Below, one piece after another: positions 38,522 through 49,295 of a DNA stretch of 64,000 bases (the stretch's first letter is position 1; the number at the start of each line of letters is the position of its first letter). Source of the stretch: Sweltsa coloradensis (taxonomy: Eukaryota; Arthropoda; Insecta; Plecoptera; Chloroperlidae); assembly GCA_024449915.1 (NCBI GenBank), contig JAMZAV010002034.1, forward strand, positions 62,001-126,000, given 5' to 3'. A program made the translations under genes and the position numbers. The notes under the pieces were generated by a model. The model ran no database searches, was not told the DNA's origin, and worked only from the letters and a program-made list of their open reading frames with translations.

Positions 38522-38847
38522 TAGTCCTATCAAATAAAAACTTATATTGGCGTTTAGAGGAAAAAGTTACCAATAAGCTGAATTTTTTCAGAGACCTTCC
38601 TAACACCTTCCTATAAACAAGATACTAAAACTCCCCTACGATCGGTGTGTTTGCTTGTGTTTTGTTTTCTAGAGATATTTGATAACAAACACTTTTTGGC
38701 CGCCATTTTACAATATGGCGGCCGAAAGCTCCATTCCGATCATAGGGGAGTTTTAGTATCTTGTTTAGGAAGATGTTAGGAAGATATCTGCAAAAATTCA
38801 GCTAATTGGTAATTGTTTCCTCTAAAAATTCTTTTTTGACAGGAGTA
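38522..38847. mobile_element. MITE with TA ends and long inverted arms
   Basis: About 326 bp with inverted arms of about 110-120 bp each (38522-38645 and 38735-38847), both containing AAGATACTAAAACTCCCCTA or its complement. The termini read TAGTCCTATCAAA and its partner TTTTGACAGGAGTA, consistent with a TA target as in Tc1/mariner-type MITEs. The centre carries a second palindrome, GGCCGCCATTTTACAATATG then GCGGCC. No open frame. Confidence 0.75.
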
Positions 38848-40570
38848 TTATTACACAACCCCACCCAATATTACTAAATTTGATTGTTGTGATGCTCATT
38901 TTTTTTGGCTTTTTTAGTTTTGAAGCTTAAGCTCGTAATGGGCACTAATAGCTCTACTGTTGAGTGATAACACTAACTAACTTGAGCTCGTAATTAACGT
39001 ATAATTTACCACACACTAAATTTAATGTAGGCTAAACACAAATTACATTTCAATACAAAATTGAAAAAAAAAAACAGGATGGGGATAAATAAACACGCTT
39101 AGGAGGGTTTTTTGTTTTTTTGTCGTTAATTATAACTTTACATATTTTATTATAACTTATTTCCCGCATTTCCTAGCAGGAAGGGCATGTACTTGAACTT
39201 GCCTTTACATCGTTGAACGTCGATTAATTGTAGACTGTTTGAACCTGTGACCTTCTTGGATAGAGCTTCGTTTGTTAGCTCTGTACTATCTCCATTGGTG
39301 AGAGTGGCATTTGTTTAGCAATAGCACATTGTGTGCAAAAAAACAAACCGAAGCTAGCCGAGTATGTAATTTCGAGAAAATGATTCGGAGCAGCAGATGG
39401 GTGGAATAAAAAACTAGAATGTAATATGAATACTTCGGTGATTGGCTTCAAAGCAGCTGTTCTGGTTATTAATTTTAATATCGAGTGTGGCAATGACGTT
39501 TTGTTTGAGTATTTTTTGAAATATAGTCAAAGCGTCTACATCGAACCAGCGACTTTCAGGCTTATAACTGGATATAAAAAACGGGAAAACAAAACTAACA
39601 AAACACTAACGAAACTATAGTAAATGCATTTCTGTTGTGCTTTGATTGGTTTTGTTTGGTATGCTTGGTATGATCGAATAATATTCAATAATGTTGCAAA
39701 ATATTCTATAAAATTATATCAATACATGACATGCACGTTCAGTATGAACTTAATAAAATTTGTAAATTTCAAAGCATCAGCACTCTTGATTAAAATTAAG
39801 CCTCTAAAAAGCAGTTATATTTATTTATATCTGACGACATCCACCCACAAGACTTGTAAAATGTAAAGTGACTAAATTTATCTAAAAATTAAAAATACAT
39901 ATTAATCACAACAACAACAAAAATACACGAACAAGCATTATAAAATTTAAAAAAATACATTGAGTAGAAAGAAACTGAATCACGAAAATGTAAATATCAC
40001 AGTGGGCAAGGGAGACTAGATGATTTGTACACGTGCCCTATGCAAAGCCCTATGAATCTTAGTTGATGTTCGGACGAGTTCGTCTCTCATCGGCTGCGTT
40101 CGGAATGAACACGTGACCTTTACGTGACTGCGTGACAATGTTGCGTGGTTTAGTTTTGTTGTCCATTCGAAAAGAATGATTAATTAATAACAGCAATAAT
40201 TTTGTGTTGAGCCTAACGAAATTTGGATGTCATTTTAACCACATTATTAAATAAAATACATGGGTCAAACTAACAACATGGTGTCAGACATGTTAATTTA
40301 TCGATTAATAATTTTATCCAAACAATACTTTTTGACTAATTAAAATTAGGCCTAGTTGTCGCACGAATTAGAGAAACAGATTGAGCGTGTTATCGCATTT
40401 CCTATTGTAAAATCCCTCCATTGTTTTAACACCGAACTCCCCCCCCCCTCTCCCACGCCACTCCAATGATCTCTTTATCGTGATATGTTTGTTCAAGTAC
40501 ACAATTGTCAGAAGGCGTAGTTTTGTTCTCGTAAGTAATGATTGTTTTAAGATTATCTCAGCCATATCGT
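38848..40570. other. no gene seen
   Basis: Unassigned AT-rich DNA with small chance frames only. Confidence 0.45.
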
Positions 40571-40576
40571 ATAATA

Positions 40577-40640
40577 TCTCTCTGTCTCTCTCTCACTCAC
40601 TCTAATTCACTTCGTCTGAGTGAGAGAGAGAGAGGAGAGA
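40577..40640. repeat. (TC)n/(GA)n hairpin
   Basis: A TC-rich arm (40577-40600) is followed by a GA-rich arm (40616-40640) with complementary CACTCA/TGAGTG at the inner edges, so the segment can fold on itself. It lies inside the longest open frame in the window (40538-41077), which therefore begins in low-complexity DNA. Confidence 0.7.
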
Positions 40641-41435
40641 GAACTCTGAAACTCGCTATATATACGACGGCGACTGAACTGAAGTCGTCTGCTTTCTTGC
40701 TCTTTTATCGTTTCCATAAACCATCGCATAAACATTGCCTTCTGAAAGGCACGCAGGCAGCTCTTTCTAGTGGCTTATATAAACATGACGTAGACCTTGT
40801 TGCATGCTTAGTTCTTAGGCCCCACCTCTTCGCAGCAAGCCGTGACATCATTATGGTGATTAGCGCTGTGGTGCTGCGGAACTCGCCACCGGGTCAATTA
40901 AATGTTAGGATTACAATTAATTATTGTATCCGAGCGTCTGTTGAGCCTTGGCCAAGTGGGATTCTCGTTGAGCTACGAGTTGAATTCAATTCAATGCGAG
41001 ATGGTCGGAAGATAAAAAGAACAAGAATCGTTAACCATGTAGCTCTTATGATTAGAGAAGAGATGTTAATTAATTAATAATTTTCGATCGATATCAAGCG
41101 CCGAGTAACGTTATCGTATCATCGCTTACATAGTAATTAAACACGTAGTTGGGTTTATCATTTTCTATACTAGGATAATCAAGAATCCTATAATAATTAA
41201 ATAAATGAACAAATACACACGTATACACATAGGAAGTACCCAAAACATGCATCAAAGCTACTAAATCAACAGAATGCTGAAGAAAAGATAATTTAGTTAA
41301 TTAGATTTATTTAGTTGTACTCCTTTGTAAATTAGTTTCTTTCTTCATATGATATAGGCGTGAAATAAATAAAAGAAAAGAAAAAGAAAAGAAAAAGAAA
41401 ACAATAATATTAAAAAAATCGCTGTACGTTAATCT

Positions 41436-41665
41436 TTTGGTGGAGGCGCCGGTTCTTAAATTTTCAAATCTTGTGGGGGGGGGGGGGGCTGGGCCCAGCC
41501 CCCTTTTCCCCCAGGGTCTTTCAAAACATTATTTGATTCCAACTTGAAGGGAAATGCTTACAAAAGCTCACATCAATAGGAGGCCGATTTTGGTTCTGAT
41601 CTGGAGACGTGAAATATACGCACAGATGGACGTGCGGACTTAAAAGTGATGCTTATATATGGGAG
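41436..41665 (-). repeat. tailed retroposon head with G/C run
   Basis: Minus strand: AAGTCCGCACGTCCATCTGT, CGTATATTTCACG, ATTGATGTGAGC, TTCCCTTCAAG, a run of 14 C (41475-41488), then GAACCGGCGCCTCCACC. Directly after on that strand is a T/C-rich tail (about 41365-41410). Confidence 0.55.
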
Positions 41666-42454
41666 CTTTGTTCCACAAAATGTAACTATTCAGTAAAAAT
41701 GACTAAATTATGTTTTGACCAGCATTAGCATCGATAACCATTTGTCCAATGTTTAAATTATTGAATAATAATAGTAAAATTGCTATGATTTGATATTTGT
41801 CTTCAATTGAGTATAAATGAGTAAAGTTGTGATTTATCAAATAGCTTCAACCAGAGATAAAAAAAAATCTAGGCGTTACCCGTTTATGTATTGTAATCAA
41901 TAACAAGTCAATCAATAAGTTTATAATTCTACGATATCTACATATTTTAATCAATGCAAAACGTTTTACTTGTAAATATATTTCACAACCATTTCTGGGA
42001 GTCACTTTTCCTGGTGATGGTGAAAAAGTAAAAACATTGACTCCATTAAGTGATCCGAGTCTAATCGATCTATACTAATATTTAGTAAAAAATAAGATGA
42101 TAGACCGACCACGTATACACAACAAGAGCAAGGAAACGGAAGTAGAGAGATTCATCTAGGTACTGTAGCTAAAGCACTTTCATTATGTGATCGAGTTTAC
42201 GGACGAGAGCCTACCTTAAACGTTTCCTATGCTAATTACCCATTAGAAGCCGACAAGAAAGACTATACGCTTCGTCGTCCGGCTGGTATCATTACTAGAT
42301 GATGGAACCGTTATAACGACCAAAACATGGCTTAGAAAGATGATTGTGATGTGATGATGTTAGGGCGTTACCTCTTGTATTGGCAACAATGCTAAGCGGG
42401 ACGATAAGTGAGTGATATTAATGAGGGAAACATGGCAACAATGTCCAAGCCTGG
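41666..42454. other. no gene seen
   Basis: Unassigned sequence. Confidence 0.4.
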
Positions 42455-42548
42455 GTTCAAAGCTCAAACATTGACAATTACTTTTTCTTTGCCAACAATG
42501 AGTTCAAAGCTCAAACATTGACAATTACTTTTTCTTTGCCAACCATGA
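42455..42548. repeat. 47-bp tandem duplication
   Basis: Two head-to-tail units (42455-42501 and 42502-42548) starting GTTCAAAGCTCAAACATTGA, practically identical. Confidence 0.85.
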
Positions 42549-42895
42549 AAACTTATACGGTTGTCCATTTATCTGTATGTTTACAAACTTTTTAACGATT
42601 ATCCACTTATAGACAATGTGCTTAGCTCTTGCTCTCGACTGGGGATCGAAACCAGAACCACAGCCTTTAGATTTTGGTTTTTGTCACAAGACAAATACAA
42701 ATTATTACAATGTATCTGTAATCGCACACAACGATGTGGAATTAATTAATTTAGAAATAATACTTGAAAGAGAAAATTATGTTTATTAGCAATTTTGAAT
42801 TTCTGTAGAGAATCTTGAATTGAGTCACATTCACAGGAGATGGTTAGACAGTGATATTGTTAATAGCATAGGAAAGTGCATTTAATATTATTTTC

Positions 42896-42947
42896 CTGCA
42901 CTTTCACCGGCGTTTCGGCGGCATCGCGATGCCTTCTTCAGGTGCAG
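42896..42947 (-). other. hammerhead-ribozyme-like motif
   Basis: On the minus strand: CTGCAC, CTGAAGA (matches the CUGANGA box), a perfect 14-nt hairpin GGCATCGCGATGCC, GAAA, then AC-GCCG-GT (a 2-bp helix III with tetraloop), and GTGCAG pairing with the first CTGCAC. This is close to the minimal type I hammerhead known from Penelope-like elements and satellites. The cleavage triplet is GTG where GTH is expected and three extra A precede the last helix, so activity is doubtful. A nearby inverted GAAAGTGCA (42873) repeats the 3' end. Confidence 0.4.
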
Positions 42948-43596
42948 TCACCGTGTGCGAATCAACACTTTCACGGCCCTGCTGACGTTAGCTGGATTGA
43001 TGACTGTTGTTGTTAAAACATGCCGGTAGGTGGTCTTGTTTTCGGTTCGTGCCAAAGCCAAACACATTTGCATCGCACGACAATCTCTCATTTGCCATAG
43101 ATTACCCTCCACCTCATTACACTTTTCGGCTTATTGTTGCTTCGGATTTAACACATTTAGGGCCTATACAATTAATTTAAGAATGTACGCTGAACGCTAC
43201 CCAGCGTACAAAGTAATTAGGGAAGAAATCCAGGAGACTCATACAATTCAATCACAATCTATTATCACTCTGAGTATTTCTGGTAAAAAGGAACAGCAAC
43301 GAAATTCTGGATAATTTTTCACCACCATCACCGTAAAACAATTAGGGTGACATGACATTTATTTTCAATACAAATTTCCTGCGTCATAATACTCACAACT
43401 AACAGTTTTTATTAGCATAGCCAGAAAGTTCTTTTGCAAGACCTTATTTCCAAGAGTATATGAAATTTCGGTATGCCAAAGAAAATACAAACAAATATTT
43501 AAATTATTTTTTATATTTTTGAGAAATAATAAAAACGAAAATTGTTTTTGATTTTCTATGAGCAATTAAAACACGGAGAAAACCCTTCAGTTACGA

Positions 43597-43648
43597 TTGG
43601 CGGTGTTCGGGGTCGAACCAACGACCCTTTTAACAGGTTGGCCTTAAA
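43597..43648 (-). repeat. SINE B-box remnant
   Basis: The minus strand shows GGTCGTTGGTTCGACCCCGA, a clean B box with T-stem. The upstream half is not tRNA-like. Confidence 0.4.
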
Positions 43649-44336
43649 TAAATAAATAAAGGTTGCGCTACTTTATCAGTACATTTATACACTGTATGTA
43701 AACACTGCACGTAACTTTTTATTTCATTCAATTAAACTTTTTCTTAACATAAACTTAAAACTATTTTATTTTTATTTGGATCAAGTTAAATGTATCTGGG
43801 AAGTCGCATCTTCTACGCCGAGGGGGTAATTCTTGCGGATAGTTGGGTCTTCTATCTTCTATCTTGCTTGGCGGGTTATCAGCGTGTTCACAATTTGTAT
43901 AAGGAAGGCGGAATGGAAAGTAGGAACCATCGGAACAGACACCGAGCGAGCCGAGACGAGGCTCAACGGAATCACACGAACGCCGAGCCGAGATGCGAGA
44001 TCTGAAAATAGAAAGGAAACGCTTTTCTTTTCAAGAACAAACAGAAATACTTCAGATTTATTAGGCTTGTTTCACAATGAAATTGCAGCGTTTATTTGAT
44101 AGAAGCTTAAATGTGTTGGACTGATTTATCAGATTTGGCAGCAGTAGCATTACTGTAGAAAATTCGATGCAAATAACTAATTTATAGTCTAAATACTTTT
44201 AGCAGAAATAATTTTAAATTTTAAAATACAATGTATAGGTTTGAAAACTTGGCGATGGCTGTGGCAAGAACATTGGTTGGCCTAGCTTGAACAAGATAAG
44301 CTGATAAAACTTTTAAATGTCTCGCTACCCGTTGAT
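43649..44336. other. no gene seen
   Basis: Unassigned sequence with overlapping short frames that show no domain. Confidence 0.4.
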
Positions 44337-44491
44337 GACATTTTTATTTATCGGGTTGTTTTGTATAGCGGTGGTATACATGGTATATTATATTTCACGT
44401 CCTGAAGAAGAAGACAAAAATGGTCTTTGAAACGTCGACAAGAATATCATGTATACCACCGCTATAAAACAACCCGATAAATAAAAATGTC
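44337..44491. mobile_element. small inverted-repeat element
   Basis: Inverted arms 44337-44382 and 44448-44491 (about 44-46 bp, containing CGGGTTGTTTT and AGCGGTGGTATACATG) differ by a 2-base indel. The 65-bp centre holds a hammerhead-like motif. The phrase CAAGATAAGCTGA occurs on both sides (about 44292 and 44491). No open frame. Confidence 0.65.
44399..44437 (+). other. hammerhead-like motif in the element centre
   Basis: Reads GTC, CTGAAGA, a stem AAGAC...GTCTT, GAAAC, GTC, GAC. The first GTC pairs with the last GAC, and after an internal loop ATATT pairs with AATAT, giving a helix I. The CUGANGA and GAAA boxes and a GUC triplet are in order, but helix III has no loop, so it would need to be non-canonical or dead. 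Confidence 0.35.
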
Positions 44492-46255
44492 AAGATAAGC
44501 TGAGTTCGAGTCCCGACAGGGGAAAACTTCTTTCATATCAATGCATTATTAAAAATAATTAATAAATGTATATTTAGCGTCACTAAGTAAAAAATAAGTT
44601 TTTGAGGAGAAATTGATAAAATTGACTCGGAAACAACCCTGTCGACACCGACGCCATAGACAAATGACCAACCTGTCAAATTCTTTAAATTTAACATTAT
44701 TTTGGTGATGTTCTGCCTCATTGATCCGGAAGGGTTAGATTTTGTTTTTATAATTAGTAACTTCAGTAACATGTGAGCGACCGCGTATACGGTTCAATGT
44801 TAATAGTTTCTAATGCTTTTCGTTATTAAGTTAGCAAGGCCAGTTTACAGGGGAACAGTGATCGTTTTGTTCCCAAGTTGAGGAGTAGAACTCCCTTTGT
44901 GTGTCTACTAATTCTCTCTCCTTTATATTTCAGAGTATCTCACAAACTCCTCGGAGCTTCATATTGATTAACCTCGCCGTAAACGTTCAAGAAGGCAAGC
45001 GAGGTAAGATGCATTGCACAAATCATATTCAAACAATTAACAATAGATTTCCGAAGATGAATTAATAATTTGAAAATCTGCTTCAAATGTAGAAAATGGT
45101 ATTTGAAAATTGGTTTTTCTCGTCGACGATTGTAAACATGGAGATACGGGCTCAATCACCTTGAGGTTGAATTTAATAATTTCCGAATTTCGACCATTTC
45201 TCCACCTTAAAACCCTTTATAGGACAGTGGTTTCCATATTTACCACCACCTTTCAAAATCTACACTGTTAAATCTGCCAGTTTTTCATACTTTACACCCA
45301 GTCAAAAAGCTTCTGTATAACACAAAAATACACAAATTTCCGGGATGTCCCGGATATTTTGTTTGCCTATAGTAGATTCAATCTAAACATGCAAAAAAAT
45401 TGGGGTAAATTGAAAAAATGCAAAAAATCTAATTTTTTAAAATACTCAATTTTTTTATTTTTTCTACTTTGGTACCAATTTGGAATCCAAAATAAGCATT
45501 TTCTCCCTAAAATATCAAGAAAAAAAATGATAAAATTCTTGTAAAAATCTCGAATTTACAGAATAATTTCGGGTCCCAACATTATGCCCTATAAAGGGTT
45601 ACTATTTAATCACATCCATAGAGTGATGCTCGAGTATTGTAAGTCCAAAAAAAAGTTAGTTGAACAGAAATCTGTATTGGCCTCGATGCGCAAGGCTGGT
45701 CTACTTTAATCCCCGGGCAGGCCACTCGATCAATCATTAACTCTAATAGATTGTTATCGAAGGGCCCGACTTCTGAACCACGGCTAGTTTGTCATGCACA
45801 GGTGGCTACTAAATAGACGGTCTTGATTTAAAACGGGCAACTACTTCCATGGTCTACTTGCTGGATGGGCAACGTCTTGACTCTTGAGAGTTGAAAGGTG
45901 CCTGCACGTGTGGGACAAAGGGAAATTCGCCGGGGAGGAAACTACGCTTTAGTCAAGTTAGAGGTATAGTCAGATTGCCAAATCGCTTTGCTTACTCCTA
46001 TTCTGACACATATTCGACCTCCAACAATCGAAAGTATCCATAAATTTAATTACGGATGTACTTTTTTAATATTTTGCTCAGCCTTTATTCTAGAGCGAGT
46101 ACACGTATACTGCAATGCAAACAAGGCGATGAAAATTGAAAATCACAAATAATTAAGTACATTCAGTCATTTACGTTTTTCTTTTAGACATAATAGCCAT
46201 TCCCTTCACTATCTGCATTTGCTTACACTTTTAGCCCCATAGAAGCGAGATAGAT
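44492..46255. other. no gene seen; possible MITE
   Basis: Unassigned. AACCCTTTATAGG at 45212 and CCTATAAAGGGTT at 45588 form short inverted ends about 390 bp apart and may bound an AT-rich MITE; no target duplication was identified. Confidence 0.35.
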
Positions 46256-46279
46256 ATAGTACTTCGTACGAAGTACTAT
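46256..46279. repeat. perfect 24-bp palindrome
   Basis: ATAGTACTTCGT followed by its exact complement, with no spacer. The adjacent bases (AGAT...ATCTCT) extend the symmetry imperfectly. Confidence 0.8.
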
Positions 46280-47082
46280 CTCTATATTATATCATTATGA
46301 AATTGTTTATGATGTGGATAATTACTTATGTGCATAAAAGTAAAACTCTTCAAATACGCCTGAAAAGTTCTGTGCTACCATTATATAACATTATGCTAAA
46401 ATGTCCTTCAATAATAAATGAATAATTTACATACGTATTTCAAAGGAATTTGAATTATCCAGTTTACATTCCTAAACGTTCAATAATACACGAAATCAAA
46501 GCTAGCGTTTGTCTTGAACGTGAAATCAAACTACCGCCCTGCTGGAAACTCAACTGCTAAACATCATCCTGGTTCCTCAGTTACACCACCGAAATGATAG
46601 CTTTTATATCCCCCTAGGGCGCTATTGACTTTTTACCTGCGCTCGGCTTAGCGCATAGTCTTTAGCAGCGACCGAGAAGGCTATTGTTATTTGTAATTGT
46701 ATGGTAGGTATATTGTTTTGTAGTTATTAATCCTTTAGCATTCGTTCGGTAATTGAGTTAATAAACAGTGTCTGTCTTCCCCCCCGGAGGGAGAACACCC
46801 CGAGCAAGGGCGGGCAGGGGTGGCCAAACAGGGGTGGGTGTCGATATACTCGCGCGGTCGATCATTGGAAGGACGGCACACACTTCACTTCTCTTCCCTT
46901 CGGAATATCACATCATTCACGATCGTCATAGGTATATAATTCTCTAAGCACATTTCTTAAAAAAAACAAAAACATATCGTTCCTGGGGCCAAACACCTTG
47001 ACTCTGTATTAGAAACGTGTATTATATTTTTATTGTTTTGGCTATTTTGTAATTATTTTTATAATTTAAAAATTAAAAAATC
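46280..47082. other. no gene seen
   Basis: Unassigned. A C/G-rich patch lies at about 46780-46840. Confidence 0.4.
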
Positions 47083-47200
47083 GTATTTAGAGTCAACCCA
47101 CTCAGTCACTCAATTGATTTTCAGTGAGGGACATAAAATTAGAAGCCGACCAAGCCAACCCGAAGGCGCCGACACCATCGACGAACAAACACTGACCACA
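47083..47200 (-). repeat. retroposon 3' end (GTATTTAGAG family), copy at 47 kb
   Basis: Contains TCGTATTTAGAGTCAACCCA, TTTTCAGTGAGGGACA and CCAAGCCAACCCGAAGGCGC, with an A/T-rich tail on the outer side (about 47050-47082). The similarity to the full-length SINE at 59573-60062 fades past about 47200. Confidence 0.65.
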
Positions 47201-47339
47201 TATAATGGAGTTCACATCGACTGTTCAGTGGGCAACAAATTCGCATTTTTGTACAACCCTTAGAAAGGGTTCTAACTGAACAATGCTTCGGAGTTCTTGG
47301 TAGCAAAGTCAACCCCATTGTGCAAAAGACAAATACCAT

Positions 47340-48720
47340 CTCTAAACTGAAAGTGTAGTTGATAAGCCTTATCTCTATTTTAATAAATTCATTGTCTTAT
47401 TTACATTTTTCTAAGCATTTTCTTTTTTGGAGAAGTGTCTATCTTCGATTTTAAGGAAATATCCGATTAAATCATGTCAAAACTTCTTGTTATTTGTTTT
47501 GCAATTCCGCTTAGAATTGAGCTACAATTTTGATTTAAAAACATTTTAGGCCTTGTTTTGACTTGATGAATTGAATAAACTATATATATAATCAGTAAAT
47601 GAAAAAAAGACACGATTGAACTATCACTTATACAAGAGACCCCACACCTGTCATCCTATTTCATCTTGGATTGGGTAAATGGTTGTAAAATACCTCTATT
47701 ATATTCGTCATGCGCTCTCCATCCTTTCAACTTCAACAAATTCTTTCGAAAGGGTTGTTTTTTTTGGCATTTGTAAAAGGTTTGCAGACTGTATAAATTA
47801 ATGTATTGTGTAAAACTCAATCACTGGCCAGTAATGTAACTAATCTTATCATTTAATTATTGATGAATCGAGTAAAAATTATACTACACACACTGTCTAG
47901 CCTGCCTTTTTCCGGTTATTTGAGTTTTTGAAAGGCGATTTTAGCATCAGTTTCATTCAAAAGTGTGTATTGAATATTCGACGAATTAACAGAATAATAA
48001 CTAATTATTAACTTGGCTAGAGGAGAAGCGGTATGCTACATGAATGACTAAGTACCCTTCAATAGTTTATAAACCACTGCAGAACCCATGTGTTGATTTC
48101 ATATTACTGTTGTCCTGCGTTCCACGTTCGAATCCAGGATGTTCTTTCACTCTTGTTCACACCGTTATCCATGTGTAGGCATATAATAATTTAATTTAGT
48201 TGTCCTTTTTAAATCAGTTTTTATAACTGCATAGGATAGACGTAAAATAAGTAAATACATTGCCAAGTTATTTTGCGAACAAATCTTAATATTTGGCTAA
48301 AATTAAAATTAAAAACACCCACAGAACCATTTTTTGACAAGGAATTGATTAACATACGTTATAATTATGAAAACGTTAAAATAACGCTTGTTATAATGCA
48401 ATGGCATATGCATGGTTGTTTTCGTACCTTTTCTCGAGTTGGGACGGGCTGAGTGGCTGACAACCAATATTCTATAGAAACCTTCGTCAACCTTTCAGCT
48501 ATGATTGGCAACATTAGGGGTCTTGAAAAAGACCAATGTCAAGTGTGGCCCTAGATTTCTCCACTGAATTGTCGGCGTGAATGCCATTATAGAGACCAAC
48601 ATAATTATTTAATTTGGAAACACCGGTCAATCAAGCTGGATACGATTACACCCGCTAATAGCAAACTTTATACTTTTAAGACCAATTTTATAAATTGATT
48701 TGAATTTTATTTTTTGACAG
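47340..48720. other. no gene seen
   Basis: Unassigned; one SINE-like B box (CCACGTTCGAATCCAGG) near 48122. From about 48720 the sequence becomes similar to the 5S spacer, so the 5S cluster once extended to here. Confidence 0.4.
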
Positions 48721-48826
48721 TTACCGAAATACTGTGATAATTATTTACGTTCATTTTTGTGTTTTCTGTAAATGGCATAAATGAACATTTTGTTATAATA
48801 TAATAATATATTGTTGGGGAAAAGCA

Positions 48827-48866
48827 TTCAATCTTTTCACGTACCAGTACACAATGCATAACCCGC
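48827..48866 (+). promoter_or_regulatory. 5S upstream element
   Basis: The 40 bases before the first 5S copy keep CAATCTTTTCA and the 9-mer CAGTACACA at -22 to -14. The same 9-mer at the same distance precedes the copies at 49178, 53167 and 57722, although the bases around it differ. Inferred external promoter or initiation context for RNA polymerase III. Confidence 0.5.
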
Positions 48867-48984
48867 GTCAACGGCCATACCATGTTGAATACACCGGTTC
48901 TCGTCCGATCACCGAAGTTAAGCAACATCGGGCGTGGTCAGTACTTGGATGGGTGACCGCTTGGGAACACCACGTGCCGTTGGC
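48867..48984 (+). rRNA. 5S ribosomal RNA, intact copy
   Basis: 5S rRNA of the large ribosomal subunit, transcribed by RNA polymerase III. The 118-nt gene begins GTCAACGGCC and ends GCCGTTGGC, and these ends pair as helix I. Universal 5S landmarks are present in order: CCATACCATGTTGAATAC, CGGTTCTCGTCCGATCACC, AAGTTAAGCAACATCGGGC (box A region) and GTACTTGGATGGGTGACCGC (box C region). The sequence is close to metazoan 5S in general. A TTTT run follows within 10 nt and a longer T run later, suitable as terminator. The flanking spacer is a diverged version of the array spacer at 55.8-62 kb. It has no coding alternative; the open frames overlapping it are shadows. Confidence 0.97.
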
Positions 48985-49177
48985 ATCAAACTTTTGCCAA
49001 AAAATTTAATTTTTAAATGCTAACGATAAATTGCGATAATTGTGTTACTTTCCGTTTTTTGTGTGCGCAAACGGTATATCTATTATTTTGTTGTAATAAA
49101 TTAATATATTTGTCAGGTCTTAGGTGAAAGCATCTCGATCTTTTCAATCAAGTACCAGTACACAGTTAGTAATTCTC

Positions 49178-49295
49178 GTCAACGGCCATACCATGTTGAA
49201 TACACCGGTTCTCGTCCGATCACCGAAGTTAAGCAACATCGGGCGTGGTCAGTACTTGGATGGGTGACCGCTTGGGAACACCACGTGCCGTTGGC
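49178..49295 (+). rRNA. 5S ribosomal RNA, intact copy
   Basis: Identical across 118 nt to the copy at 48867 as far as I can read; period from that copy is 311 bp. The upstream block CAGTACACA sits again at -22 to -14. After TTGGCTCC a run of seven T follows, a strong polymerase III terminator. Downstream spacer is unlike the array, so the cluster is interrupted after this copy. Confidence 0.97.

Noticed and set aside
40538..41077. Longest open frame in the window (179 codons, plus strand)
   Set aside because: It begins in a TC/GA low-complexity hairpin, has no recognisable domain or composition bias of a real protein, and no splice or promoter context.
46256..46279. loxP-like site (ACTTCGTA...TACGAAGT)
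   Set aside because: It has no 8-bp spacer and the arms differ; similarity is superficial.
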